From Tipula vernalis (Eukaryota; Arthropoda; Insecta; Diptera; Tipulidae): 64,000 bases of DNA. This document shows, piece after piece, positions 11,984 to 22,695 of the stretch (positions within the stretch are counted from its first letter, which is position 1; the number at the start of each line of letters is the position of its first letter). The stretch lies in contig OY282559.1 in assembly GCA_958295665.1 (NCBI GenBank), positions 245,454,764 through 245,518,763 of the forward strand, given 5' to 3'. The notes under the pieces are model-generated. The model worked only from the letters and a program-made list of their open reading frames with translations, was not told the DNA's origin and did not search any database. The translations under genes were made by a program, and so were the position numbers.

Positions 11984-12973
11984 ATGACTTACGCAATCGA
12001 TTCCAAAAAATTAGATCAATTTATAGCTCAACATAATCGTGAATTAACAGTTAAACCGCCAGTAAAATTAAATCTCGGTAAATTAAAAATGGAAAAATTA
12101 CTTCAGGAACAAACCACCATTCTCGACTCTTTTAAAGTTGACATCGTAACTAAAAATCTTCCTACATTCTCTGGAAAAAGGAATGAACTGTATCATTTCT
12201 GTAATTCGGTTGACCAAATAGTCAAACTTTGCCAACCAATAAAAGAATTACCTAGTTATAAAATTATTACACAGAACATTCGTAGTAAGATAATTGAAAA
12301 TGCTAGTGAATCTCTCACTACCCATAATATTGCCACCAAATGGACAGACATCTGTGCACATCGCATTGCTAATTATGCAGATACACGAAGTACTGCAAAC
12401 CTTCAATTAAAATTGTTCTCATTGATCAAACTCAACCTAGAGCCTCAGAAACTCTTTGGTCGAATTCAATCGATACTAACATTGCTCTCAAACAAAATCC
12501 AAATGGATGACTTAGACCAAGGTATAATAGATGCTCTAATCAAACAGCAACAATCCACAGGATTGACTGTGTTTATGGCAAGTCTGCCAGAACCACTTGG
12601 TAGTGCACTACGTGCATCCCAACCAGTTGATTTACAAACTGCACACAGCTTTGTACAACAAGAACAAAGTATCCAGAGGTTGAAAAATATTCAACCCCAA
12701 AAGCAAAAATTTAATAATTACACCAAAAATTTTCCACCAAAAAATTATGAGGACAGAAAGCAAAACTTGGTCAATGAAACTATAAAGATAGAAGATAAAA
12801 CTGCCGATAATAGGAGTTACACACCACAATATAAACAACCATACAGGAGTCAAAATAAAAAAAGTTTACCAAGACATTTTATCAAACAGGAAACTAACAT
12901 TAATAACCTGGAACAAACAGTCGATGACGAGGATTTTTCAAACAACGCCTCACATCCGACATTAACTTCCTAA
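11984..12973 (+). CDS. gag: Errantivirus Gag
   Basis: 329 codons, uninterrupted, starting MTYAIDSKKL about 560 bp downstream of the primer site. It contains the errantiviral Gag pattern LPTFSGKRNELYHFCNSVDQI (residues about 63-83), a helical central region and a basic, Gln/Asn-rich tail (about 225-300). No CCHC knuckle is visible, as is usual for this group. Gag forms the cytoplasmic particle. It ends at TAA 12971-12973, and the pol frame, shifted -1, is already open across that stop (DINFLTKIKQ). This overlap is the usual errantiviral arrangement for ribosomal frameshifting into Pol. This is the only major gene of the element without a visible lesion. Confidence 0.85.
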   Translation: MTYAIDSKKLDQFIAQHNRELTVKPPVKLNLGKLKMEKLLQEQTTILDSFKVDIVTKNLPTFSGKRNELYHFCNSVDQIVKLCQPIKELPSYKIITQNIRSKIIENASESLTTHNIATKWTDICAHRIANYADTRSTANLQLKLFSLIKLNLEPQKLFGRIQSILTLLSNKIQMDDLDQGIIDALIKQQQSTGLTVFMASLPEPLGSALRASQPVDLQTAHSFVQQEQSIQRLKNIQPQKQKFNNYTKNFPPKNYEDRKQNLVNETIKIEDKTADNRSYTPQYKQPYRSQNKKSLPRHFIKQETNINNLEQTVDDEDFSNNASHPTLTS

Positions 12974-13458
12974 CGAAAATCAAACAACAAACCAAGCTTC
13001 CTTTTATACTATTACCTATTAATAATCAAACTCTAAAAATTCTAATTGACACTGGTGCCGATAAATCTTATATCGACCCAAAATTCGTGAAATTGTTCTC
13101 AAAAATAATTAACGTACAATTCAAGGTACAATCAGTGTTCTCCTCAACGGAAATAACACAAATGGTCGACATTCAATTCAAAGAAATGCCAACAAAATTA
13201 ACATTTTTTAAATTTAAATTTCATACATTATTTGATGGTCTCATTGGATATGAGAACTTACAAAAGCTTAACGCTAAAGTAAACACCATAAATAATACGT
13301 TGGAAACCCCTCAAATTAATATTCCCATAAAAAATGAATGTACAACAATTATTCCCAACACAGAAATACCCCACAAATCTAAAAAATTAATAGAAATACC
13401 AGTAACTATTTCAAAAGGAAACTTTTATATACAAAACAGTTTGCTTCACCAAACATAA
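12952..13458 (+). pseudogene. pol: Errantivirus Pol, protease segment
   Basis: Frame -1 relative to gag and overlapping its end. Holds the retroviral aspartic protease core LIDTGADKSYI (about 13040-13075) and downstream HTLFDGLIGYENL, the conserved flap/helix region. The frame closes at 13458. The expected continuation is in another frame (PNINIQEGIYTTCAPYKA), so there is a frameshift at about 13440. Acts to mature Gag-Pol. Confidence 0.8.
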
Positions 13459-14370
13459 ACATCCAGGAAGGAATATACACTACTTGTGCACCCTACAAAG
13501 CTATTGTAGAAATTATTAACACAGGTCAAGACGAAGAATCGTTCCAATTATTGAGCCCAATTAATGTAAGCGAATTCAAAAAGCAATATAATGAAATTAA
13601 TTTTCATATTGCAAATCAGCATACAACAAAAGTAGATATAGAATCAAAAATCCAAACGGACAATTTAAATCCTGAGGAAAAATTCCAAATATTGAACCTA
13701 TGTAAAAAATTCCAAAGTTTATTCTATGACGAGAATCAAAAATTAAGCTTTACCAATGAAATAAAGCACGAAATAAATTTACTCAAGGAAAAGCCGCATC
13801 ATGTAACAATACAGGCATCCTGAGATTCAAAAGCAGGAAATCAGAAAAGAAATCGATAAACTATTAGAAAATAAAATTATTAGACCATCATTTAGCCCCT
13901 GGTCTTCGCCCATATGGATGGTGCCGAAGAAACCAGACGCAAATGGGAATAAAAAATGGAGACTTGTCGTAGATTTTCGACAACTCAATTCGCAAACGAT
14001 CAATGATAAATATCCTCTACCCAATATAGAGAATATTCTCGATAAAATGGGAAAGGCGATTTATTTTTCAACAATAGATTTGGCGGCGGCATTTCACCAA
14101 ATTGAAATTAGGAATTCCGACATACCAAAAACGGGATTTTCTATTCCTAATGGACATTTCGAGTTTACTCGTATGCCATTTGGTCTGAAGAATGCCCCCA
14201 GCACGTTTCAACGCGTGATGAACAACATTCTCGGAGACCTACAAGGTAAAAATGTACTATGCTATATGGATGACATTATAGTATTCAGTACAAGCCTACA
14301 GGAACACATCCACGATTTAACACAGGTATTTACAAAATTACATAACGCGAATCTAAAAATTCAGATCTAA
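13459..14370 (+). pseudogene. pol: Errantivirus Pol, RT N-terminal and palm segment
   Basis: Linker continues in frame 3 to 13823, then shifts again near 13812 into the frame that reads RHPEIQKQEIRKEIDKLL. Reverse transcriptase motifs follow: WSSPIWMVPKKPD, WRLVVDFRQLN, STIDLAAAFHQIEI, GFSIPNGHFEFTRMPFGLKNAPSTF and catalytic CYMDDIIVF (14270-14290). The segment ends at an in-frame TAA at 14368-14370 where homologues continue into the FLGHII motif. So at least two frameshifts and one nonsense codon disable Pol. Confidence 0.85.
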
Positions 14371-14382
14371 AAAACGTTCTTT

Positions 14383-17274
14383 TTGCAAAAATCTATAGGA
14401 TTTCTGGGCCATATTATTACTTCAGAAGGAGTAAAACCAGACTCTAAAAAGATTGAAGCAATCAAACAATTCAAAATACCATCAACTACGAAAGAAATCA
14501 AATCATTTCTAGGGTTAATAGGGTACTATCGAAAATTTATTAAGAACTTCTCAAAAATAACAAAACCCTTAACATCTTGTTTATCAAAGGGAGCAGTAAT
14601 ATATCACGACAAAGAATTTGTGAACTGCTTTGAAGTATGTAAAGACATGCTAACCAAAGAACCAATATTAAAATATCCCGATTTCACGAAAGATTTCATA
14701 TTAACAACTGACGCATCCAACTATGCTTTGGGAGCGGTCTTAAGTCAAAACTTCAATGGTAGCGACCTACCAGTTGCGTATGCTTCACGCACACTTTCCA
14801 AAACAGAGTGTAATTACTCCACTATTGAAAAGGAATGCCTAGCAATAGTGTGGGGAACAAAATACTTCCGCCCATACCTATATGGAAGGAAGTTTTCGAT
14901 CATCACGGATCACAAACCTCTACTATGGCTATTTAATGCCAAGGATCCAACATCCAAATTAATTCGATGGAGGTTAGCACTTGAAGAATATGACTATACC
15001 ATCACATATAAAAAAGGTACAGCTAATACAAACGCTGATGCACTCTCGCGAATAGAATTAAACAAACAACTGGAAACGAAAAGTTTTACTTACAATAATG
15101 ATTCTGAACCCGAAAATCTGGAATTACTTGAGAAACTGCAGAAAACTCAAGATAATCCAAATAAAATATTTAATGATGAAATAATTCAATTAAATAACAT
15201 AGATATCCAGTGTGACGACAATGGAATATCAACCAAACATAAAGGAATTCCAGTTTCAAGCTCTAGCCTGAACGAATTCCAAAACCAGCTCATCATAGCA
15301 AAAAATAAAGATTGCGGTGAGATGGAAAAAGACGCTAGGGTACTATTTAATAAGAACCAGCGCAATACTATCAAGAAGACAGATTTTACAAAAACCGATC
15401 TTCAAGTAATTCTCAATAGCTATGTCAACCAAAATAAAATAACAGCTCTTCTAACGGATGACCAAACATTCCAACTAATTGAGGAAATATGTAAAACAAA
15501 ACCTTACAGAATAATCCGGGTACACACGATAAAAAATGACGTAGAATTAGCCGAGGAACAAATAAACACTATCGCTAATGAACACCAACCATACCATCGT
15601 GGAACTCAGGAAAATTATCAAAAATTAAAACGGAATTTTTATTTTCCAAACATGAGACAAAAAATAGCACATTATATTTTAAACTGCGAAATTTGTAATC
15701 AAAACAAATATGAAAGGCAGCCCACTCATGTCAAATTTAAACTTTCCCAAACGCCCACTGGACCAATGGAAATTACCCATGGGAACACATTCGCCCTTTC
15801 AGGAAAAACTTTTATCACATTAGTCGATAAATTTTCAAAATACGCTACAGCCTTTGAAATACCTAATAGGAAAACAACAACAATCATAAATAAATTTATG
15901 ACATATTTCAGTAGAGAAGGAGTTCCAAAAACACTAACATTGGATTCTGCAACTGAATTTACATCCCAGCTATTCACTGATTTCACTAACATGATGGGTA
16001 TAGAACTACACATCACGACAGCAAAACCTTCAAACGGAAACTCGCCTGTAGAACGACTACATTCTACACTAACCGAACTAGTACGAATCATAAAAGCTGA
16101 GGATAAAAATAAATCAATAATCCGAATAATGGAAGAGGCAATGTTTGCCTACAACAATTCCATTCATTCTTCAACTAAACTCACACCATTTGAGTTACAT
16201 AGAGGTCATATTATAACCAAAAGTATACCTACCAATCTACCAGAAATGGAGAACGAATATCTATCACGCATTAGACGCCAATATTTAGACATTGCACAAC
16301 ATATAGCAAAGCTAAATAACCTGTCTAAAGCGAAAACAATAGAAAGATTAAACACTACACGTGATAATCCAGGTATTTACATGCCAGGGGAGAAAATCTT
16401 TGAAAAAACAACTACACGTGATAAGTTTCAGAGAAAATATATACCCCATACGATAATACAGGACGGAGATGTTACTGTTCAGACAAACAAACGTACTGTA
16501 CATAAAAACAAAATTAGAAAAAAAATAGAAACTAAAACTAGATATCATATTGTCCACAGGTCAGCCCAACCAAAAGGATTAGAAGCCTATGACCTACAGG
16601 ATAACAAAGGACTTATTGGAATTAAATTAGGTGAAGCCAAAATAATCACTACCTACATAAAACCTTTTCATATCATAGAACTGAACGATTTATTAACAAA
16701 CTACCAATCAATAGAAGAATCTGTAAAACAAACCGAAAATAAAATGGTTCATTTCAAATACAGTAATACTCAACGACTAAACACCATTAAACGTAAATTA
16801 AAAAATCTGAAGCGATCAATCGATAACGTAATGCCAACTCTACCCAACAGGGGAAACCGAAGCAAACGTGGATTAATCAATCCTTTGGGAACTTTTATAA
16901 AATCCATTACTGGAAATCTTGACCAAAACGACTACGAAAATCTTCAAAACCAAATACAATTAACACAGGAAGGACAATACGTACTAGCCGACCGACTTAA
17001 TAACCAAATTCAAATTAATGAGCAAATAATCAATAGATTTGAAGAAATAACGGACATTTTAAATATAACTACTGCTAATATGAACCGAATCCTTAAAACA
17101 GAATGGGACACAAAAAACTCTAATGAAGCTGAAAAATTACTCAATTACATGTACTTCACAATCGAAGATAATATGTCAGGCATTAGAAATTCACGAAATT
17201 ATAACCTTAGCGAAAATAAACGTAATTTCAAGATTCATACTCGACAATACAGAGATGAACTATGTTCTAAATGA
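14383..17274 (+). pseudogene. pol: Errantivirus Pol C-terminus fused in frame to Env N-half
   Basis: 963-codon open frame. Residues 1-60: RT thumb start (IGFLGHIITSEGV, FLGLIGYYRKFI). About 105-225: RNase H with LTTDASNYALGAVL (D110), STIEKECLAIVW, ITDHKPLLWL (D176) and NADALSR. About 395-445: integrase HHCC zinc region (HQPYHRGT...CEICNQNK). About 475-570: integrase core with LVDKFSKYATAFEI, LTLDSATEFTSQLF and NSPVERLHSTLTELV. Then, with no stop, the frame runs into Env: GIKLGEAKIITTYIKPFHIIEL and a furin-type site RSKRGLINPLGTFIKSITGN (from about residue 826). Env is normally reached by splicing and usually lies in another frame; an in-frame join is unusual. No signal peptide is obvious at the join. 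Confidence 0.85.
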
Positions 17275-18158
17275 ACTAAACAAGAGTAATATCGAATTAT
17301 ACTAGCAAGAGCAGATTTATTCAATATTACAACTAAAAGCTTACTATAACGGGACCAACCTGATAGCGATAATAGAAATACCACAATTTTATAATGATAA
17401 TTTTTCCTATAATAGAATAAAAACTTATATCTTAAACAATTACCTTTTTCCTATTACCTACAATTATATTTTATCCAATCCCAAAATACATATGATAATT
17501 TCAAAACCATGCCAAATGTTGGAGAATACATACTATTGTCAGCAGGAACAAATATATACCAACAATAACACTTGCTTACCAAACCTGTTAAACAATCAAC
17601 ATGCCAATTGTAAATTAGTACAAACAAATCATCAAGAAGAAATACAGCTACTAGAAGATGGCTACCTTTTCATATCATCGGAAGCCGGAATCAACATCTA
17701 TACAACATGTGGCCCTGATACATTAATCATAAAAGGAATTAAATTAATCAAATTCGAGGACTGTACCATACAAGTCAACGAACAGTCTCACCAATGACGT
17801 CTCAAGAAGAATGCATCAATTTAAAGTATTACAACCCTTTAATACAATCATCATAAACGAAACAAGGATTGAAACTATAGATATACCATTTTTAACAAAA
17901 TCCACAATTAAAAACATGCGGGAAATACAAAATCATCAACACAAATCCACCATTTACACGCACATAATAGCATCCTCAACAATACTAACAATAATAGCCA
18001 TACTAATTGTTATATTCTTTATCAATAGGAAAAACAAAAGTAAATTTTTCAAATTAAGGAAACTCTTCACTGAGGACAGCTCAACACTTAGAGGGGAGGA
18101 GTTAACATCAGCTAACACGCGACCCATGAAGAAAGCAAATTCCACCGGCGACATGTAG
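17275..18158 (+). pseudogene. env: Errantivirus Env C-half, frameshifted
   Basis: Continuation of Env in broken pieces. From about 17330 the frame reads through IIEIPQFYND and includes 17492-17797, with Cys pairs (CQMLENTYYCQ, NTCLPNL, TTCGPDTL). A second piece, 17811-18158, ends in a hydrophobic transmembrane stretch (IIASSTILTIIAILIVIFFI, about 17965-18025) followed by a basic tail. Breaks near 17274 and 17797 separate these from the furin-site half. Env would be the membrane glycoprotein of the particle; this copy is not intact. Confidence 0.8.
18088..18099 (+). other. Polypurine tract
   Basis: TTAGAGGGGAGG directly abuts the 3' LTR start (AGTTAAC at 18100), the expected plus-strand priming site. 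Confidence 0.8.
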
Positions 18159-18450
18159 TGCAATGACGCCAAACATTATATCGCATAAGCAATTTTTAAT
18201 TAATGTAAAAATATCGCATAAGCAAATTTTAACAATAAAGAAATTCCACAGAAAGTCATTCCACTGCATAACAGGAAATGACTTATTATAAAAAGTAAAC
18301 AAAAAACTGGAAGCGACGTTCATTACAATTTATATTTTTGAAATAAAAACATTGTCAAACTAAATTATTGTGCATTATTATTATTTTGAAACTAATACCG
18401 TTTCCCAACCACAACCAGAAATAAATACGTTATCGGCACAACCCATAACT
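18100..18450 (+). repeat. Errantivirus 3' LTR
   Basis: 351 bp, nearly identical to 11075-11425. Followed by CATA, the right-hand copy of the target duplication. Confidence 0.92.
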
Positions 18451-18516
18451 CATATATATTTTTATTATTTTTTTTAAGTTAATTTATTAAATACTTGTTA
18501 TATTTTACATTTTCAG

Positions 18517-19784
18517 GAGTAAAATCTCATTCGGGATATTCTAGTTGCACTAAGTACACTATAAAGGGGAATTACATGGCTCACAAAATTTGTTTTTCTG
18601 GCTTTGAAGATGATTTAAGGCACAGGACAGACAATGATTTTCGAAATAAAATAGATTTGGATCATCACGTTAAATTGAATGTTGCATTGGACTCTTTGTC
18701 TATTGGATGTGTCTCCCAACTCCAAATTGATTATATGCACTGCATGTTATTAGGAGTTGTGAGACAATTGATCAATCTGCTATTAAAAGTCAGAAAACAG
18801 AAGTTCTCGTTGAAAAGGAATGCAATTGAAAGCATAAATGCAAATTTAGTGTCACTTCGAAGGTGCCTACCTAGGGAGTTTCAGCGGAAACAGCGCACGC
18901 TTTACGAAATTGAGCACTGGAAAGCATCTGAATTTAGAACTTTTCTCTGTTACACTGGAATGGCTGCATTCAAACAAATCTTGTCCGAAAAATATTATGA
19001 GCATTTTTTGTATTTAGTTTGTGCTACTAGAATATTGGCGCACCCGAAGGATTGTTTCGAAAATAATAAATGTGCCGCAGAATTACTTCAGTCGTTTTGT
19101 GATTCATTTCGGACATTATATGGCAACCAAAATATGTCATACAATGTCTATAATTTGCTGCACATTGCACATGATGTGGAAAAATTTGGGCACCTTGATA
19201 ATTACAGTGCTTTCAAATTCGAAAATTACATGCAGCAGATCAAGAAACTGATTAAAAAGGCAGGACAGCCCCACCAACAAATAAACAATCGAATAACAGA
19301 GCAAGAAAATATTAAAAAAAAATTTTGAAAAATATTTTCTTCAACTCGTTTTTACATTAGGGTTTGTATTCCAAACAATTACTGTTGCATAAATGATAAA
19401 ATATTTAAAATAGATGAAATCTATAGTAACAACATAAAATGCAGACTATTTATTAATTTGCAAAATTTCTTCGAACAGCCATTACCATCCAAACACTTAG
19501 GAATTTATTCTACAAATGCCGAGGAATTGACTCTAGAGACTTACACTTTCAGTATTAGCGAGATATCAAATAAGATTCTAAAATTGACCACATGCGATAT
19601 TTCTGTTTATATGCCTATGCAACATCAAAATTATGCTGAACACTGGGAAAGAAGCCAGAATACTGAAAACATCGAAATGGATGATGAGTTTGGTCCGGAT
19701 AATGAAAAATATTTTGTTGAATTTTTAAAGATTGATTCCCTAATGAAACCGGTCACATCCACACAAAAGAGTATGGATAAATAA
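18517..19784 (+). pseudogene. Transposase-like gene, C-terminal exon
   Basis: After acceptor TTTTCAG the frame reads GVKSHSGYSSCTKYTIKGNY (the Cys-containing 'GY-SC-KC--G' block), RTDNDFRNK, HHVKLN and QLQIDYMHCMLLGVVRQLI. This is the core 'DYMH--LGV' motif of the family, comparable to DVMH of Tnp2-type transposases. Later blocks are WKASEFRTFLCYTG and YNVYNLLHIAHDVEKFG, with KFENYMQQIKKLIKKAGQP. A TGA at 19326-19328 interrupts an otherwise continuous frame that continues KIFSSTRFYIRV, NYCCINDKIFKIDEI and HLGIYS to a stop at 19784. The nonsense codon suggests a pseudogene, or a protein ending at 19328. It joins in frame to 10814-11068 across the errantivirus-filled intron. Confidence 0.7.
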
Positions 19785-19788
19785 ACCA

Positions 19789-20727
19789 TTGCATACGGAT
19801 CATTCTTATAATTTAATTTCGAAACCAACAACGAGTGTAACAAAGAAAAAACCCTTAGCATTAAGCTCCATAAATTTGAATTGCAATTTAGATGCATCAC
19901 CACTAGCAACAACACCTCCAATTATAAAACCAAAAAATGTAATAGCAAATAATTCAACTGCTACTTCTATAACTAATACGAAGCCAAAATTCACCTATAA
20001 ATTAACATCAACATCAATCACAGCTTCAGACAAGGTCACTGCTCTAGCAATCGTAGCAGATTTAAATGAACTTGATCCTGTACCAACTAGTAATTTATCA
20101 AAAGACGCACAAGAAATATCCAATGCAGATCTACATTATATGAATGAGAAGAGAGCTAAATACTCAGAAAAAAATTGTACCTGCCAAAACAATAACCAGC
20201 AACCTTAAATGACAGACAAATTTTGAACCTACCAGCAAATACACCAGAACAGTTTAAAACTCTTGAAAGCGAAATAAAAAATGGTTCGGAAAAAGAAAAT
20301 ATTTTAGTAAGTAAAATTCAATTTTAACTTGATATTATAGTAATTTCTAATATTATCGAAACTAATTACAGATCAATCACTTTAGAGGCATTAGTGATTT
20401 ATCACTTCAAAAATATGTACGAGGATGTTTAATGGCAATAAATGCGGACGAAGCTGCATGTGTATTTTCGTGGCATGGCCAACTTGGAAATATCGCCGTT
20501 AAGGGATATTACATCATGCAGCTGTTAAAAGGTACAATATATACATCATTTGTTGTTTATTATCCATTTTTATTAAATTATTCTATTAACCTATTCATGT
20601 ATGTATTTTTCTAGGAGAAGCAATGCATAAACATGAGACGGCAAGAACCTCTGATGTCGAAAATGAAATCAAAAGATGGTTTCAATATGCGAAAGACCGC
20701 TATCGAAAAAATAATCGAAAAAACTAA
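19789..20727 (+). pseudogene. DUF4806-type protein, C-terminal exons
   Basis: Low-complexity Thr/Asn/Ser-rich frame (19789-20208), then after a shift near 20205 the frame ILNLPANTPEQFKTLESEI to 20306 (donor GTAAGT). Next exon 20372-20531: INHFRGISDLSLQKYVRGCL, DEAACVFSWHGQLG. Last exon 20615-20727: GEAMHKHETARTSDVENEIKRWFQYAKDRYRK, stop TAA. Introns of 65 and 83 nt rejoin in frame. The order 'F--LE--L...L--Y----L------A--F-W-G...EI--W---AK-R' is the DUF4806 pattern, a domain recurrent in insect and cnidarian transposon-linked genes; its function is unknown. It may be the second gene of the same element or the distal part of the preceding gene. Confidence 0.55.
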
Positions 20728-22155
20728 TTATATTTTCTATTTCACATATTTTAATTTTTATGTTTAAAATTGTCTGTCTAAATAAATCAAATTTAAAAGA
20801 GATATTTATTAGCAATATTAAAATATTAATTAAAAATATAAATATTTAATATTGTAGAGTAAATATGTATTATATTTTAGTTTACACTTATTATTACAGG
20901 TAGAATTGAATTCCTCAAAATTTTCAATGTGATTATTGTTACGTATTACTATTTTAAATAAATATTTAAAATAAACACGATTTTCTTCGTCTTTTAAATT
21001 TAAAAAAAAAATATATCTATTCCAATTAGAATTAAACATTCAAAAACGATAAAAAATATTTGTGTTTATTTCGTGGAAACGAACAAAATTCGTAACAAAA
21101 TTGTACACATCTAATTCATATTGACTGTTCGCTAACTTTACGCTAAAGCGAAGAATAATCGAAGATATTCTTTTTACTAATACATACATAGGTCTTCGAA
21201 AAATAGTTTCACTTCTCTTGTGACGATCTGTTCGTTTTAACAACTGTTTTACTTCGCCAAGGCGTTACGTTTGCGAAGACTGTAGTATAGTGAAGTCTTC
21301 GAAAACTGTACGTTTATATTACGCTCTGTTTGAAGGGGTATTATGGCTCTGGTGGCAGGTATCATAACCAAGAATTAGAATTATGTTTAATTAAACCCAA
21401 TTTTTTTTTGGGTTAATGTTATTCTTGCGGGGATTTATTATATGCAATTGTTGTTGTAAATTTGTCAAGGAAATACGCTAAAAACTACCAACTCAAGAAT
21501 CATTTCCGGCCTACTAAGTTCTTATGAGATAGGCAATAAATAACTTAAAATTATGATCAGTTTATATTGAATATTTTGTATTTGAAATACACTATATATA
21601 AAAAGCTGGGATGGGATGAAAAAATGTAATCATCATGTTATTTTTTATTTACATTTCTAATATGTATAGAAAAAACTGGGATGGGATGAGATAGTGTTAC
21701 CTGATGAACACTTTTATTTTTTCTGGGATGAAAAACTGGGATAACTTCACATGCTTGTTTCGACAAAGTTAATTTTTGTTGTTTTAAGAATAAAACCCGT
21801 TTTTTCTAGAATACAATTTTATTAAGAAAAAGATATCACCCCGAAATAATAAAATGAGCTCCTTTTACTTACATATATCAAGCACTTAGTATCGAACACA
21901 TTTTTTAATCACTGAAAATCTTAGATTGCACATTTGAGGAAGGGATTATTTAAACAAAGTTTTAGCTGAATCGTATCATCTATCATAACATTGAAATTCA
22001 GTTAATTTTACTTACTTATTTATTTATATTAAGGAAACTGAGTACATAAGGTGACAGGTACCAAATAATTTAAAAAAACAAAAAAAAACAACCCAAATTG
22101 TAAAAGGTTTAAAAATAAGAAAATACCAAGCTATACAGAAAAAGGAGGTAGTATA
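20728..22155. other. AT-rich region with a short GGGATGGGATGA repeat
   Basis: No gene recognised. CTGGGATGGGATGA occurs at about 21605 and 21669, with degenerate CTGGGATGA / CTGGGATAA near 21723-21740. These copies are spaced roughly 60 bp apart in an AT background. The rest is featureless. Confidence 0.4.
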
Positions 22156-22400
22156 CAGTGCTGGTAAAAAAAAAATTGGGCAAACAAATTTATTGCAAAT
22201 TGGAGTCTTTTTTTGCTAAAATTACAAAACTTTTGAAAGCAATTTGTTTATTGTTTCATTTTAAATACATGTATGACGTAATTTTTTGAAAAAAAAAAAA
22301 TTGACCTGCAATTTAGGGGCAAAACACCGAAAAATGCCAAAATATTCAAAATTCGTTGATTGGTGTTAAAGTAATGTAATAAATTAAACACTTATTTTTT
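22156..22400 (+). repeat. Left terminal inverted repeat
   Basis: About 240 bp, pairing with 23840-24075. Long repeats of this kind are less common than the short ends of typical Tc1 elements. Confidence 0.85.
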
Positions 22401-22695
22401 ATTTTTTTGTTTGTTTTTTATTGATTTATAGAAGTTCAATCTTTCATATTAATATTTTGTTGGACCGCCTTTTGCTTTTATTACACCGGTACAACCCCGC
22501 AACTGATGTGCAAAAAAATTGGGCAAGTAATTATTTTTTTTTACGCCTACCGTTCTTGGCCGTCATTAGGGTGCAGATGTTTTATTGCCTGTAATTTATT
22601 TTTTGAGTATAAATAGTGCATATTTTGTAAGATTAAGTTATTCTGTAAGTGATCCTAGACAAATAAAGAATAAAGTGCAATTTTAGTTTAAAAAA

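Larger units (their letters stand above)
11075..18450 (+). mobile_element. Errantivirus (gypsy-type endogenous retrovirus) provirus
   Basis: Complete LTR-to-LTR insertion: two 351-bp LTRs, primer site, gag, pol (protease, RT, RNase H, integrase), env and polypurine tract in the canonical order. LTRs begin AGTTAAC and end ATAACT, as in Drosophila gypsy-group elements. Flanks are ACAT before and CATA after, consistent with a 4-bp CATA duplication with one ambiguous boundary base. The LTRs differ at about four positions that I can see (roughly 1%), so insertion is fairly recent. Even so, pol and env carry several frameshifts and a nonsense codon, so this copy cannot express a full set of proteins as read. 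Confidence 0.92.
11069..18516 (+). other. Intron 2, split by an errantivirus
   Basis: Donor GTACATA at 11069 and acceptor TTTTCAG ending at 18516. Without the 7.4-kb provirus and one copy of the CATA duplication the intron would be about 68 nt, normal for this window. The retained donor GTACAT lies directly against the 5' LTR. Confidence 0.7.

Noticed and set aside
15186..16557. Minus-strand frames of 62-121 codons inside pol
   Set aside because: Shadows of the errantivirus Pol frame, which shows conserved catalytic motifs.
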